NCBI RefSeq assembly: GCF_000265075.1
Contig: NZ_AJYA01000016.1
Coordinates: forward strand, 148,332 to 212,331
Source: Nitritalea halalkaliphila LW7
Lineage (GTDB): Bacteria; Bacteroidota; Bacteroidia; Cytophagales; Cyclobacteriaceae
Length of the DNA: 64,000 nucleotides
Direction of reading: 5' to 3'
Shown: positions 27,056 through 36,648 of the stretch, piece after piece
How the letters are laid out: the number at the start of each line of letters is the position of its first letter
Numbering within the stretch: position 1 is the first letter of the stretch
The notes under the pieces: generated by a model
Told to the model about the DNA's origin: nothing
Database searches by the model: none
What the model saw: the letters and a program-made list of their open reading frames with translations, nothing else
Program-made: the position numbers and the translations under genes

Positions 27056-28136
27056 TTAGACGCTAAGGTATTCGTTCTTTTGATTAATAGATAGTCTGCC
27101 AGTACTAAGGCGGCCATGGCTTCCACGATCGGTACGGCACGCGGTACGACGCAGGGGTCGTGGCGTCCTTTACCGGAAACGGTGACGGCTTCTCCATCTT
27201 GGTTCAGGGACTGCTGGTCCTGCATGATGGTGGCTACGGGCTTAAATGCTACACGAAAATAAATATCAGCCCATTCGAGATGCCTCCCTGAATGCCTCCG
27301 CTGTGATTCGTGGTGGTGGTGACTTTATCCCTTTCTTTAATGAACGCGTCGTTATGGGCAGAACCGCGCATTTTTACGCCCTCGAATCCACTGCCATATT
27401 CGAAGCCCTTTACCGCATTAATGCTCAGCATAGCGTGGCCAAGGGTGGCGTGCAGGCGATCGAAGACGGGTTCTCCTACTCCTGTGGGCACCCCGCGGAT
27501 AACGGCATCTACCACACCGCCGATGGTGTCACGAGATTTACGCACGGCATCGATTAAGGCAATCATCTTCTCCGCTGTTTCCGGCTCAGGGCAGCGCACG
27601 ATGTTCGTTTCCGTCAAGCTCAAGTCCAAGTCTTGATAGCCCTTTTCCAGGCGCAGGTCGCCTACTTGGCTCACGTAGGCCTGTATGTCGATACCGTAGT
27701 GACGAAGAAAAAGCTTGGCGATCGCTCCAGCGGCCACGCGGGCTGCCGTTTCTCGTGCAGAGCTTCTGCCACCACCGCGATAGTCGCGGATTCCGTATTT
27801 TTCCTGATAGGTAAAGTCGGCATGCGAAGGGCGGTAAGTTTCCGCGATATGACTGTAGTCCTTGCTTTTCTGGTCTGTATTCGGGATCAAAATCCCGATC
27901 GGCGTACCAGTACTTTTTCCTTCGAACACACCACTTAGCACCTGCACTTCATCTTCTTCCTTACGCTGCGTGGTGATTTTCGACTGCCCAGGCTTACGGC
28001 GCTGCATTTCTGCCTGAATAAAGGCTTCATCTATCGCTATCCCTGCCGGGCAGCCATCGATGATGACGCCCAGAGCCTTCCCATGTGATTCTCCGAAAGT
28101 GCTGATGCGGAAAATCTTACCAAATGAATTACCCAT
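27056..28136 (-). CDS. aroC: Chorismate synthase (frameshifted near 3' end)
   Basis: About 360 codons of the FMN-dependent enzyme that converts 5-enolpyruvylshikimate-3-phosphate to chorismate, the last common step to aromatic amino acids. The start motif [20 protein letters not shown] is typical. The [16 protein letters not shown] segment and the [12 protein letters not shown] motif near residue 290 are conserved. The frame is lost at the CCC run 27270-27272. One more base continues it as [19 protein letters not shown] and on to the normal stop at 27056-27058. The start overlaps the batD stop by 8 nt. Confidence 0.94.
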
Positions 28137-29589
28137 TTCTCTTTTTAATCAAAACATACAGGAGCACAAGTATGGCTAGCCCCAGCAAAACATTAATGAA
28201 GATGGAAAAATAAGACTTTAATCGCTCGTTTGAAAGTTTATTACTTTCTACTTCGATTAAATCATAGATTCCTCCCAGTCGCTTATTGGAAATGGACTCA
28301 TTAACCTTCGATTCACCGACTACCTGCACGATCGTCTGCGGACGAAGCGTATCATAGCGTGCCTGTTTCCAGTTGAAGTAGATGAATTCAAAATGATTCG
28401 CGAGGTTCACCTCTCCAGGCTCATTACTGGTGATAAAGTATTCGAAGTTTTTAAAGCCGCTCACACGTCCGCCCCCTCTATTAATCTGCTGGCGTACGTT
28501 CGGGTCGAAAGCACTCAGCCGCTGGTTTCTCTTTTTTCTCGGGGTCTGAATTGTGGTGATGTTTCCCTCCCCGCCGATGCGGAAGTTATAGCTAAAACCT
28601 TCGCCAGTCTGCACTTCTCCCTTCGGGCCGTCTTCGAAGAGGCGATAATCCCCCACAGATACTTCATTTTTAAGGGGGTGCGGCGGCAAAGGCTTCACGT
28701 CGATGACCTTCGCTCCGGAATAAAAAGTCTTAAAGTCCTCCAGACGGTTACTTCCGAAGAAGCTCGGATTACGCGCCACGCGGTACTTGATCATTTCCCA
28801 AGGCACGGAAGGGATTTTCAGTTCTCCCGGTGAAAAAGGGTAGAAAGTAGCCTCATAGACCTTGTATTTAATCCAGCGCTTGCCGTCTAGGTCTACGAAT
28901 TCTGGCTGTATATTCGTGATGCTGAAATTCTCCTCCCAGGCATTTGTAGGCTTTAATTTCTTTAAAATTTCTTCTAACTGGCGGCCTGGCTCATAAAATT
29001 GGAAAGGAGCCTGGTTCTGCTCGGACATATAAAATGCGAGAGAAATATTCACGGGCTCTCCCACGAAGACATTGTTTTTGTCCACTGACGTGGCAAAGAA
29101 TGCGTCGTCTTCGATTTCGATGTACTCGATTTCCTGACGCGGCTGGCGGCCACCTCCTCCGAAGAGGTCATCGAAAGGATCATAGCCCCTTCTTTGGCCC
29201 CCCTGGGCCTGCGCTTCCGTGACGGTGATGTCCATTCCTGGAGACTTAACCTCCTGACCATTAACGTTTATACTGAAATTTGGTAAGCGGTAATTTCCTT
29301 GGCGAGTGGGTTTGTAATACTGAATAATGCTGTTCGTACTAGTCATTTGTCCGTTTACAATGCTCATCGAAGAGGACTGCGAAACGCCCTGCTGCTGAAA
29401 TCCGGGAATTTCAGGAAATTTGTCATAAGATTTTATTTTTTCATTGGAAATTGTTACTTTTATGGTAAATGTTCCGTTTAGCGGAATTTCCTTTTCCCCC
29501 AGCTCTATTTTGACTTCTTGGCCGAACGCCGGAAGTAGTGCCAGGCAGTACCAAAATATTCCGAAAGAAAATGTAAGTGCAAATCGCAT
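28129..29589 (-). CDS. batD: BatD family protein
   Basis: About 486 residues from the ATG at 29589 ([20 protein letters not shown]), which gives a clean signal peptide; an upstream in-frame start at 29613 adds eight residues before it. The periplasmic part contains tandem beta-rich BatD repeats and a glycine/arginine-rich insert ([15 protein letters not shown]) at about 145-160. A single membrane helix near the C-terminus ([18 protein letters not shown]) ends in a short KKRNG tail. BatD usually sits with MoxR, BatA and BatB in the aerotolerance operon, but none of those is adjacent here and it overlaps aroC instead. Intact. Confidence 0.9.
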   Translation of the reverse strand: MRFALTFSFGIFWYCLALLPAFGQEVKIELGEKEIPLNGTFTIKVTISNEKIKSYDKFPEIPGFQQQGVSQSSSMSIVNGQMTSTNSIIQYYKPTRQGNYRLPNFSINVNGQEVKSPGMDITVTEAQAQGGQRRGYDPFDDLFGGGGRQPRQEIEYIEIEDDAFFATSVDKNNVFVGEPVNISLAFYMSEQNQAPFQFYEPGRQLEEILKKLKPTNAWEENFSITNIQPEFVDLDGKRWIKYKVYEATFYPFSPGELKIPSVPWEMIKYRVARNPSFFGSNRLEDFKTFYSGAKVIDVKPLPPHPLKNEVSVGDYRLFEDGPKGEVQTGEGFSYNFRIGGEGNITTIQTPRKKRNQRLSAFDPNVRQQINRGGGRVSGFKNFEYFITSNEPGEVNLANHFEFIYFNWKQARYDTLRPQTIVQVVGESKVNESISNKRLGGIYDLIEVESNKLSNERLKSYFSIFINVLLGLAILVLLYVLIKKRNG

Positions 29590-29707
29590 GCGCGTGACCT
29601 TGAGTAATATCATGAAACTGCAAATTAACGTTATATTTTAAACGCAACAAACGTTTGCGAGATAACGTAGAATTTAAGAACATTTTAACATTTAAAATGA
29701 TGGTAGT

Positions 29708-29899
29708 ATGCTAGAATACGTTAAAACTGTTCTGTTAAAGGTAAGCTTTGACAGGGTTTTATTCGAAAAAGAATTGAGAAAAGGTCTCAATTTACTTTTG
29801 CCTAACGAGGTCCGGGAGTTTAGAGCCTGGTGTTATAAGCAGTTTGGTAAGCCTTATGAGCCGGTTTTAGACAAGTATTTTGTCGGGTTAGCTGGTTAG
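29708..29899 (+). CDS. Small conserved-looking protein, unknown function
   Basis: A 63-residue soluble protein (starts MLEYVKTVLLKVSFDRVLF). It is basic in the first half, with FRAWCYKQFGKPYEPVLDKYF at the end. I recognise no named family, but it has its own A/T-rich upstream region and a strong UUCG-loop terminator 47 bp after the stop. These signs support a real short gene and not a chance frame. Confidence 0.7.
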   Translation: MLEYVKTVLLKVSFDRVLFEKELRKGLNLLLPNEVREFRAWCYKQFGKPYEPVLDKYFVGLAG

Positions 29900-29945
29900 T
29901 GAAGCTTTTATGTAGAACCACAGGACGATCTGAAAATGATTCAAG

Positions 29946-29969
29946 ACCCTTCTTCGGAAGGGTTTTTTT
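29946..29969 (+). terminator. UUCG-tetraloop terminator
   Basis: ACCCTTC-TTCG-GAAGGGT followed by seven T. This is the cleanest terminator of the window. It ends the small gene at 29708-29899. The next 122 bp to the queG stop hold nothing recognisable. Confidence 0.92.
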
Positions 29970-30091
29970 ATGCCTGTTACAGTTAAGTTGCGACTAGGAC
30001 CTCATTAGGCCGCGCAAACAATTGACTTTTGAATTCAAGCCATAAGGCATAAAGGGAACTGCTCGGCACTTTTTTTAATCGAATTTACTTT

Positions 30092-31103
30092 TTAGTCTTT
30101 GTCTTGAGGAGCTGGGGCTTCCCCTTCTTTCCCGAGCTCTAAAAAGGCCACATTTCTCCGAATTCCACTGAGCTTGGTTCGTTTTACTGCCGAACCTTTA
30201 AATACTTTCCGGAAGGTTTCCTCTGTCAGCTCCCGCCAGGCTGGGCCATCGAGGTTTTCCAGCGCTTCGTTTGGCCGGAAGCGCGGCTCCTGGTGCGGGA
30301 CAGCAAAGCGATTCCATGGGCACACGTCTTGACATATGTCACAGCCGAATACCCAATTGTCCATTTGCCCTTTAAATGAAGTGGGGATGGCTTCTTTTAG
30401 CTCGATCGTGAGATAGGAAATGCAGCGGTCCGCAGCGATTATTCCATCGCCGACGATGGCATCTGTGGGGCAGGCGTCGATGCAGCGCGTGCAGGTTCCA
30501 CAGTGGTTTTTAGCTTCGGGCAGGTCTGGCTGAAGTTCTAGGTCGCAGATAATTTCCGCTAAAAAGAAGAAAGACCCCATTTTTTTTATTCAGGAGCAAG
30601 GCATTTTTTCCAAGCCAGCCGAGCCCGGCTCTTTGCGCCCACTGGCGCTCCATCACCGGTGCGGAATCCACGAAAACGCGACCTTCCAGTGCTCCGAAAG
30701 TCTCCTGCATCCGAGAAAAAAAATCTTTCAGCTTGTCTTTAATTACGAAATGATAGTCCTCTCCGTAGGCATACTTCGCGAGTTTATAGGGGTGATGCTG
30801 CTCCAGAAGGGTCTCTTCTGGGAAGTAGCTGTACAGTAGGCTGATCACCGAACGTGCTCCAGGCACGAGTAAGCGCGGGTCTAAGCGCTTATCAAAGTGA
30901 TTTTCCATGTACTGCATCTGTCCGTGATACCCTTTTAGCAGCCAGTTTTCAAGGGTCGCCGCCTCCTTTTCGAGGAAGGTGGCCCGCGCGATTCCGCAGC
31001 CATGGAAGCCAAGCGCTGAGGCCATGGCTTTCACTTGGCACTTCTCTTCTCCAGATTCGCCATGCAGGATGTGTTTAGCTCGAAAAAAGGCTTCCTGTTT
31101 CAC
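30092..31103 (-). CDS. queG: Epoxyqueuosine reductase (frameshifted)
   Basis: About 336 codons. QueG is a cobalamin-dependent iron-sulfur enzyme that makes queuosine in tRNA from epoxyqueuosine. Two [4Fe-4S] motifs are visible: [12 protein letters not shown] and, further on, [12 protein letters not shown]. The N-terminal half carries the family segments [28 protein letters not shown] and [10 protein letters not shown]. The frame breaks at about 30576-30587: one base too many in the A8 run or the adjacent G4. The repaired text reads [18 protein letters not shown]. The start overlaps the end of ruvB by 29 nt. The C-terminus ends in acidic PAPQDKD. Confidence 0.92.
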
Positions 31104-32114
31104 CTGGGCGGATGCCGGGGTTCACCTTGAAATGTGCAAAGGCCTTATCTGTGGCCACTCTACCACGGGAGGTTCGCTTGATGTAGCCCTCCTGTATGAG
31201 GAAGGGCTCATACACTTCTTCGATCGTTTCGGCTTCCTCACCGCAAGCAGTGGCAATGGTGCCCAAGCCTACAGGCCGCCTTTAAACTTGTCGATGATGG
31301 TGAGGAGGATACGGTTATCCATTTCGTCGAGGCCATTTTCATCCACGTCAAGTGCTTTAAGCGCGATTTTCGCGATTTCCAGGGTAATCTGTCCATTGCC
31401 TTTCACCTGTGCGAAATCCCGCGTTCGGCGTAGCAGCATGTTCGCGATGCGTGGCGTGCCGCGTGACCTCCGAGCGATTTCAAAGGCCGCTTCTTCGAGA
31501 ATGCCTGATTTTAGAAGGCTGGCGCTCCGCATCACAATTTGTGTCAGCAGTTTCGCATCGTAATATTCTAGGCGGGCATTTATGCCAAAACGCGCACGCA
31601 GCGGAGCGGTCAGTAGCCCTGACCGGGTAGTGGCCCCGATGAGGGTAAAAGGGCTCAGCGCGATCTGAACCGAGCGGGCATTCGGCCCAGAGTCCAGCAT
31701 AATGTCGATGCGGTAATCTTCCATAGCAGAGTAGAGGTACTCCTCCACCACGGGATTCAGCCGGTGGATCTCATCGATAAAAAGGACATCGCCTTCTTCC
31801 AAGTTCGTGAGCAGCCCTGCGAGATCAGAGGGCTTATCGAGGACCGGCCCCGAGGTAATTTTTATGCCGGCACCCAGCTCATTCGCGATAATATGGGAGA
31901 GCGTGGTCTTGCCCAGTCCGGGAGGCCCATGCAGGAGCACGTGGTCGAGCGGCTCTTCCCGCTGCTTGGCTGCCTGCACGAACACAGTGATGTTGTCCAC
32001 GATTTTTTGTTGGCCCGTAAAATCAGAAAACTGCAGAGGCCTAAGTGCGCGCTCCAGTTCTTGGTCCTTCGGGTTCATGTGTTCACTTTCTCCTGATAAA
32101 TAGTCCTCTCTCAT
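31075..32114 (-). CDS. ruvB: Holliday junction DNA helicase RuvB (frameshifted)
   Basis: About 346 codons of the AAA+ motor that drives branch migration with Ruv[22 protein letters not shown] is the family N-terminus. Walker A is [10 protein letters not shown] (about residue 60), Walker B with DEIHR is at about 108, and the arginine finger region [17 protein letters not shown] follows. The frame is lost at 31274-31275 (GG on the plus strand): one missing C in [15 protein letters not shown]. The winged-helix end ([17 protein letters not shown]) then continues to the stop at 31075. ruvA and ruvC are not in the window. It overlaps queG by 29 nt and presumably heads a two-gene operon. Confidence 0.94.
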
Positions 32115-32266
32115 GTTCCAGATTAAATCGTGCTATAAAGGTACGGAAGTCTTTCTAAACTTTCGGTGTTTTAGGGGGAGCTCACGTCTCGGGGGGGATT
32201 CTCATCGACTAAAGTCACGAAGATTTCGGATTTAAGCTGTAACTTTCGGGAAATTCAGAAGTCAAG

Positions 32267-33325
32267 ATGGATCGGAAGCAGTTGGCGCGAAAGAACGCTA
32301 TATATTCTATAGTCCTTATCGTTTTAGTAGGAATCGTTTATTTATATCGAAATTATGTGCCGCAGCAGGCAGCGCAGCAGGTGGAGCAGGTGGGCACGGA
32401 CCGCATGCAGGTGCAGGGAGAGGCCTTAGGGGTTACCTATCAGCTCACCTACATCGACGAGCAGCGGCGGGACTTAACCGCGGAAGTGGAGGCCATATTT
32501 CAGGAGTTTACGGAGAAGTTTTCTATCTACTCCACGCAGTCTCTGATTAGTAAGTGGAACCGTGTGGACAGCCTTCAGGTGGAGGATGCGCTGTGGGAGG
32601 ATTTGTTTTTGAAATATGAGCAACAGCGTGCGCGGTACGGAAAGGGTATAGATCCTACGCAGCACGCCCTCTTGGATCTTTGGGATTTTCGTGCGGAGGG
32701 GCCTGTTTTTCGCGATAGTACGCGGCTGCGGGAACTGCCTGCACCGGGTTTTTCTACTTTGCGCCTCGCGCATCCCCTCTACGTGCGTAGCGATACGACG
32801 GTTCAGGTCACGCTGCACCAGGGTGCAAAGGGCCTAGCGGTGGATGTTTTAGCGGATTTTTTAGCTGAAAAGGGCATTCAAAATTTTCTTATCAACCTCG
32901 GCAGTCTGGTTCGTGCGGCAGGGGTGAATGCGGGTGGGGAACTTTGGCGCATCGCGCTGCCTTTACCTGAGAAATCTGCTGCTGGTGCTGCGGAACCTAA
33001 TTTTCGGGTGATGGCGCTAGAAGACGCGTCTTTCGTTACGATAGGCGATTATACAGCTTATTATACGGACCCTCTCGGAACGACCACGGCGGCTTACGTG
33101 CATCCTGGCACCGGCTTTCCCGTGCAGCATGATTTAGTGCAGGTTAGCGTGCAGCATAAGGGGGATGCTTTTACGGCAGAGTTGGCAGCATGGGCGGCCT
33201 TCGCTGAGGGTAAGGAGGAATTTTTAGCCGAACTAGAAGCGGATGGTCTGCGTACTGTTTCCGTACGCGCGCGTGGGGAGACCCGGATCAGCCAGCAGTT
33301 ACGTGTTTATTTAACATCAGAGTAA
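32267..33325 (+). CDS. ApbE-like FAD:protein FMN transferase, divergent
   Basis: A 352-residue protein with one N-terminal membrane anchor (about residues 11-30, IYSIVLIVLVGIVYLYR) and an ApbE-type periplasmic domain. Family marks are FSIYSTQSLISKWN (about 86-99), GIDPTQHALLDLW, GAKGLAVDVLADFL (about 187-200), NFLINLGSLVRAAG and TIGDYTAYY. Known ApbE enzymes use Mg2+ to attach FMN to Thr or Ser of Rnf/Nqr-type subunits. The metal-site motif that normally reads HxxDPxTG is AYVHPGTG here, so the ligand Asp is His and the leading His is Ala. It may be a divergent or inactive member. The methyltransferase gene starts 3 nt after its stop. Confidence 0.82.
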   Translation: MDRKQLARKNAIYSIVLIVLVGIVYLYRNYVPQQAAQQVEQVGTDRMQVQGEALGVTYQLTYIDEQRRDLTAEVEAIFQEFTEKFSIYSTQSLISKWNRVDSLQVEDALWEDLFLKYEQQRARYGKGIDPTQHALLDLWDFRAEGPVFRDSTRLRELPAPGFSTLRLAHPLYVRSDTTVQVTLHQGAKGLAVDVLADFLAEKGIQNFLINLGSLVRAAGVNAGGELWRIALPLPEKSAAGAAEPNFRVMALEDASFVTIGDYTAYYTDPLGTTTAAYVHPGTGFPVQHDLVQVSVQHKGDAFTAELAAWAAFAEGKEEFLAELEADGLRTVSVRARGETRISQQLRVYLTSE

Positions 33326-33328
33326 GAG

Positions 33329-34099
33329 ATGGAGTCGAAAAAGTGTAGCCAAGAGCTTCAGGGAGGTTGGTTTAAGGATTGGTTCAATACGCCTTATTAC
33401 CATTTATTATATCGAAATCGCGATATGCGAGAGGCGCAGTATTTTATCGACCGCTTAGCGGCTCAGCTGGACTTTCAGCCCGGCCAGGAGGCGATGGATT
33501 TAGCCTGCGGCAAAGGGCGGCACAGTATCTATTTAGCGGAAAAGGGTTTAGATGTCACGGGTTTAGATTTAAGCCAAGAAAATATACGGAGGGCAAGTGC
33601 CTCAGCACACGAGCGATTACGCTTTTATGAGCATGATATGCGGAGGGTGTTTGCAGAAGACAGGTTTGATTATGTATTTAATTTGTTCACGAGCTTCGGG
33701 TATTTCGATGCGGACGAGGACGATTACTGTGTGATTCATGCGATAGCTCAGGCTTTAAAGCCAGGTGGTCGCTTGGTATTAGACTTTTTAAATCCGGCAT
33801 TTTTACTGGATAATTTACAGGCACATGAAGAAAAGGTAATTGATGGGGTTCGTTTTCAGCTTAGGCGTCAGGTGCGTGATGGTTTTGTGGTGAAAGACAT
33901 CGCGATTCAGGATGGCGCCATTAGTTTAGCGTACACAGAGCGGGTGAAGCTTATTAATAAAGATCGCTTTGAGTATTACTTTAGCTGCTGTGGGCTAGAG
34001 GTGGAGGAGCTTTTTGGTGACTATGCGCTGAACCCTATCATCCTTCTTGGAGTGAGCGGATGCTGTTTATCGTCCGAAAAGGGGCTTAAAAGTTTTTAA
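33329..34099 (+). CDS. Class I SAM-dependent methyltransferase
   Basis: A 256-residue methyltransferase. The SAM-binding motif I MDLACGKGRHSIYLAEKG begins at about residue 57, followed by the acidic VTGLDLSQENI and the motif LKPGGRLVLDFL. These mark a class I small-molecule methyltransferase; no substrate can be assigned. The first 40 residues contain WFKDWFNTPYYHLLYRNRD, which is common in this Bacteroidota subgroup. It starts 3 nt after the ApbE-like gene and is probably co-transcribed with it. The following 204 bp to the next gene are A/T rich and hold nothing recognisable except the promoter at 34275. Confidence 0.87.
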   Translation: MESKKCSQELQGGWFKDWFNTPYYHLLYRNRDMREAQYFIDRLAAQLDFQPGQEAMDLACGKGRHSIYLAEKGLDVTGLDLSQENIRRASASAHERLRFYEHDMRRVFAEDRFDYVFNLFTSFGYFDADEDDYCVIHAIAQALKPGGRLVLDFLNPAFLLDNLQAHEEKVIDGVRFQLRRQVRDGFVVKDIAIQDGAISLAYTERVKLINKDRFEYYFSCCGLEVEELFGDYALNPIILLGVSGCCLSSEKGLKSF

Positions 34100-34274
34100 A
34101 AAATAGTTGTGCTTATTTTTATGTAGTTTTTCCTCTTCCTGCGTAGATTTGGAAGATAGGCCTTTTAGCTAGTGGTAGTGTGTGGTTTTTCTTGCTTATG
34201 GCAATAAAAATTTTGATTTTTTCTGAATTCAAAAACGCTCCCCTTTCTTTATTGCTAAATAGGTATATCTTCGC

Positions 34275-34282
34275 TAAATTTG
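34275..34282 (+). promoter_or_regulatory. Candidate -7 box for the zinc-ribbon/HTH gene
   Basis: TAAATTTG matches TAnnTTTG exactly and lies 21 bp before the start at 34304. Confidence 0.55.
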
Positions 34283-34303
34283 TATATCTAAACCCAAAAT
34301 CCC

Positions 34304-34729
34304 ATGAATGAGCGTCCTATTTGTCCGAAATGTGATCATGATAAAGTAGTAAAAAGTGGCGTTGTAGGCGGTAGACAGCGTTATAAGTGTAAAAGTTGTA
34401 GCTACCACTTCACTGTAAATAAGATCGGAAAGTCGATCGATAAATACTATGTTGTGAAGGCGCTGCAGCTGTATATTGAGGGTATCTCATATCGTGAAAT
34501 CGAAAGAATATTAGGTGTGAGTCATGTGTCGGTGATGAATTGGGTACGGCAATATAAGATTAAGGCACCGGAGAATTACGATTATAGACCGACATATAAG
34601 GTATTAAATCACACTGAGTTAGTAAAATTTTTAGCGAATAAAGAGAATTTAACCGAAACAGGGATGCTCATTACAGAGCTAGGGGATAAGTTTATGATTA
34701 TTAAGTGGGAGCGGTTTCGCAATAGATAA
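34304..34729 (+). CDS. IS1 InsA-type zinc-ribbon/HTH protein without transposase domain
   Basis: A 141-residue protein. Residues 7-33 form a four-cysteine zinc ribbon (CPKC near residue 7 and CKSC near residue 30). Residues about 48-85 are a helix-turn-helix (YIEGISYREIERILGVSHVS) of the kind in the N-terminal InsA part of IS1 and IS1595-type elements. The last 55 residues are not a DDE transposase, and no insB frame, terminal inverted repeat or target duplication is seen. It therefore looks like a domesticated DNA-binding protein, perhaps a transcription factor. It has its own promoter box and lies 135 bp upstream of the porin and acetate genes. Confidence 0.78.
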   Translation: MNERPICPKCDHDKVVKSGVVGGRQRYKCKSCSYHFTVNKIGKSIDKYYVVKALQLYIEGISYREIERILGVSHVSVMNWVRQYKIKAPENYDYRPTYKVLNHTELVKFLANKENLTETGMLITELGDKFMIIKWERFRNR

Positions 34730-34864
34730 TTTTTTAGCTATAGTTGGTTAACGTATATCTATCTGCGTTTTTTGATTGTGTGTAGCATTTTCCAACTTGG
34801 GGTATGCAAAAGCGGCTAGGGCCCAGTCGCTGCTGTAATTAACGACAAACCCAAGAAAACGAAA

Positions 34865-36328
34865 ATGAAAAAGCAGTTCTATACCGCATTACTGTCCTGC
34901 ATCGCACTGTTCGGCGGCTCTGCGCTACATGCACAGGATAGCATTCCCCCTAATCCCAACCAGATCGCTTACGATAAAGCGGGCGTAAAGGAGTTCGTCG
35001 ATCATACGTACAAGCCATTAACGCTGAAGTTAAGTGATGATGGGTCTAAATACATTCGATTTCTCGTGTGGAATCAGATGTGGGCTCGTGTGACAGAGAA
35101 TAACCCTGGCACGATGGGTGTGGATGGCACACCACGAAATGTAACTCCAGATATAGGCATTCGTCGTGCACGTGTTTTAGCTTATGCAGAGATTTCTCCT
35201 CGTTTTTTGATTTTAACACATTGGGGAATTAACAACCAGACATTTACTAACGGTGGTGTACCAGGTGGTGGAGCTACTGGTAATGCGGGTAATATCCCAG
35301 TAACGGTAGATCCCGTGACAGGTCAGGGTGTAGCAGCCGGTTTATCTGCTAAAAAGCCGCAGCTCTTCTTTCACGATATTTGGACAGAATTTAAAGTTAC
35401 CGAACAGATTTACGTAGGTACCGGGCTTCATTACTGGAACGGTATATCCAGAATGACAAGTGCCTCTACGCTAAACTTTCTCGCGATCGATGCTCCGATT
35501 TTCAACTGGCCGCTTATCGAATTAACAGACCAGTTTGCACGCCAGTTTGGCTTCTACACGAAGGGGCAGTTCGGGCGCGTAGATTACCGAATGGCACTAA
35601 ATAAGCCATTTTCTATCGGTGCAGGTGGAAGCTTTGATGAGGCGAATCAGCGGCAGATTGCTGCGAATGTGGTGAATGACAACTGGGCCACGCAGGGGTA
35701 CATCAACTATCAATTTTTAGAATTAGAGAATAATAAGCTTCCTTTTTTCGTGGGTACTTATTTAGGCACGAAAAAGGTCTTTAATATCGGGGCGGGCTGG
35801 CACCACCATGGCTCAGCCACGAAATCCAAAACAGCTTTAGGAGATTCTGAATTTCACGACATTACACTAATCGGAGTGGATGCTTTTTTAGATCTTCCAC
35901 TGGATCGCTCGAAGGGTACGGCGCTAACCGCATATTCAGTATTCTACAATTATGATTTCGGGCCGAATTACATGCGTAATGTAGGCATTATGAACATTGG
36001 CTTTGGAGCGGGCTCCACCCAAAATGGGCCAGGTAATGCGCAGCCGACGATCGGTACAGGTCAGATTTTCTATACACAAGCGGGCTATTTGTTGCCTCGT
36101 GACATCTTAGGGGATAAAGGGCGTCTTCAGCCTTTTGCTGCGACTACCTATAAAAACTTTGAATTCTTCCAGGATAGCTCTTGGCAGTATGATATCGGCT
36201 TTAACTATCTGGTAAATGCCCATCAGGCAAAGATTACGCTACAGTATAGTACGCGTCCTTTGTTTGAAAACTTTCAGCGCTCGGGTTCTGCAGGCGAGTT
36301 CATCGTACAGACACACATCTTTCTCTAA
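34865..36328 (+). CDS. Outer-membrane porin-like protein
   Basis: A 487-residue exported protein. The signal peptide is MKKQFYTALLSCIALFGG followed by ALHAQ. The rest is rich in aromatic beta-strands of the barrel type (FLVWNQMWARV, IGIRRARVLAYAEIS and many others), ending in the C-terminal aromatic strand VQTHIFL. It resembles Bacteroidota porins of unassigned substrate. It precedes the DUF4212 gene (26-bp gap) and the symporter, so uptake of the same solute across the outer membrane is a sensible inference. Intact. Confidence 0.78.
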   Translation: MKKQFYTALLSCIALFGGSALHAQDSIPPNPNQIAYDKAGVKEFVDHTYKPLTLKLSDDGSKYIRFLVWNQMWARVTENNPGTMGVDGTPRNVTPDIGIRRARVLAYAEISPRFLILTHWGINNQTFTNGGVPGGGATGNAGNIPVTVDPVTGQGVAAGLSAKKPQLFFHDIWTEFKVTEQIYVGTGLHYWNGISRMTSASTLNFLAIDAPIFNWPLIELTDQFARQFGFYTKGQFGRVDYRMALNKPFSIGAGGSFDEANQRQIAANVVNDNWATQGYINYQFLELENNKLPFFVGTYLGTKKVFNIGAGWHHHGSATKSKTALGDSEFHDITLIGVDAFLDLPLDRSKGTALTAYSVFYNYDFGPNYMRNVGIMNIGFGAGSTQNGPGNAQPTIGTGQIFYTQAGYLLPRDILGDKGRLQPFAATTYKNFEFFQDSSWQYDIGFNYLVNAHQAKITLQYSTRPLFENFQRSGSAGEFIVQTHIFL

Positions 36329-36354
36329 ACATACCCAAAATAAATTCACACATT

Positions 36355-36617
36355 ATGCTCAACAACAAATTTGACAAAGTAGCTTATTGGAAAAAGAATC
36401 TTTCCACGCTGCTCGGACTATTAATCGTCTGGTTTTTAGTCTCCTTTGGATTCGGAATCTACTTGTGGATCAGTTAAACGAGATTCGTTTCGGTGGCTTT
36501 AAGTTAGGTTTTTGGTTCGCCCAGCAGGGATCCATTTACACCTTTATCGTACTGATTTTTATTTATGTGGTTCGCATGAATCAGATAGATCGGGAATTTG
36601 ATGTAGATGAAAATTAA
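36355..36617 (+). CDS. DUF4212 sodium/substrate symporter small subunit (frameshifted)
   Basis: About 87 codons from the ATG at 36355 (MLNNKFDKVAYWKKNLSTL). DUF4212 proteins have two membrane helices and accompany VC_2705-type symporters as a small subunit. Conserved marks are LLIVWFLVSFGFGIYL and GGFKLGFWFAQQGSI. The frame is lost at about 36462: one missing C or T. Without it a stop falls at 36476-36478 in the middle of the helix region. The repaired text reads IYLVDQLNEIRFGGF. The gene lies 26 bp after the porin gene and 32 bp before the symporter. Confidence 0.88.
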
Positions 36618-36648
36618 GAAAACGCTCACGCTTTAACGCTTTTACAAA

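Noticed and set aside
28393..28833. 146-codon plus-strand frame inside batD
   Set aside because: It is antisense to an intact batD and has no recognisable feature.
30979..31563. 194-codon plus-strand frame antisense to queG and ruvB
   Set aside because: It covers conserved parts of both minus-strand genes and shows no domain.
34304..34729. A complete IS1-type insertion sequence
   Set aside because: No second frame with a DDE domain, no terminal inverted repeats and no target duplication could be found.
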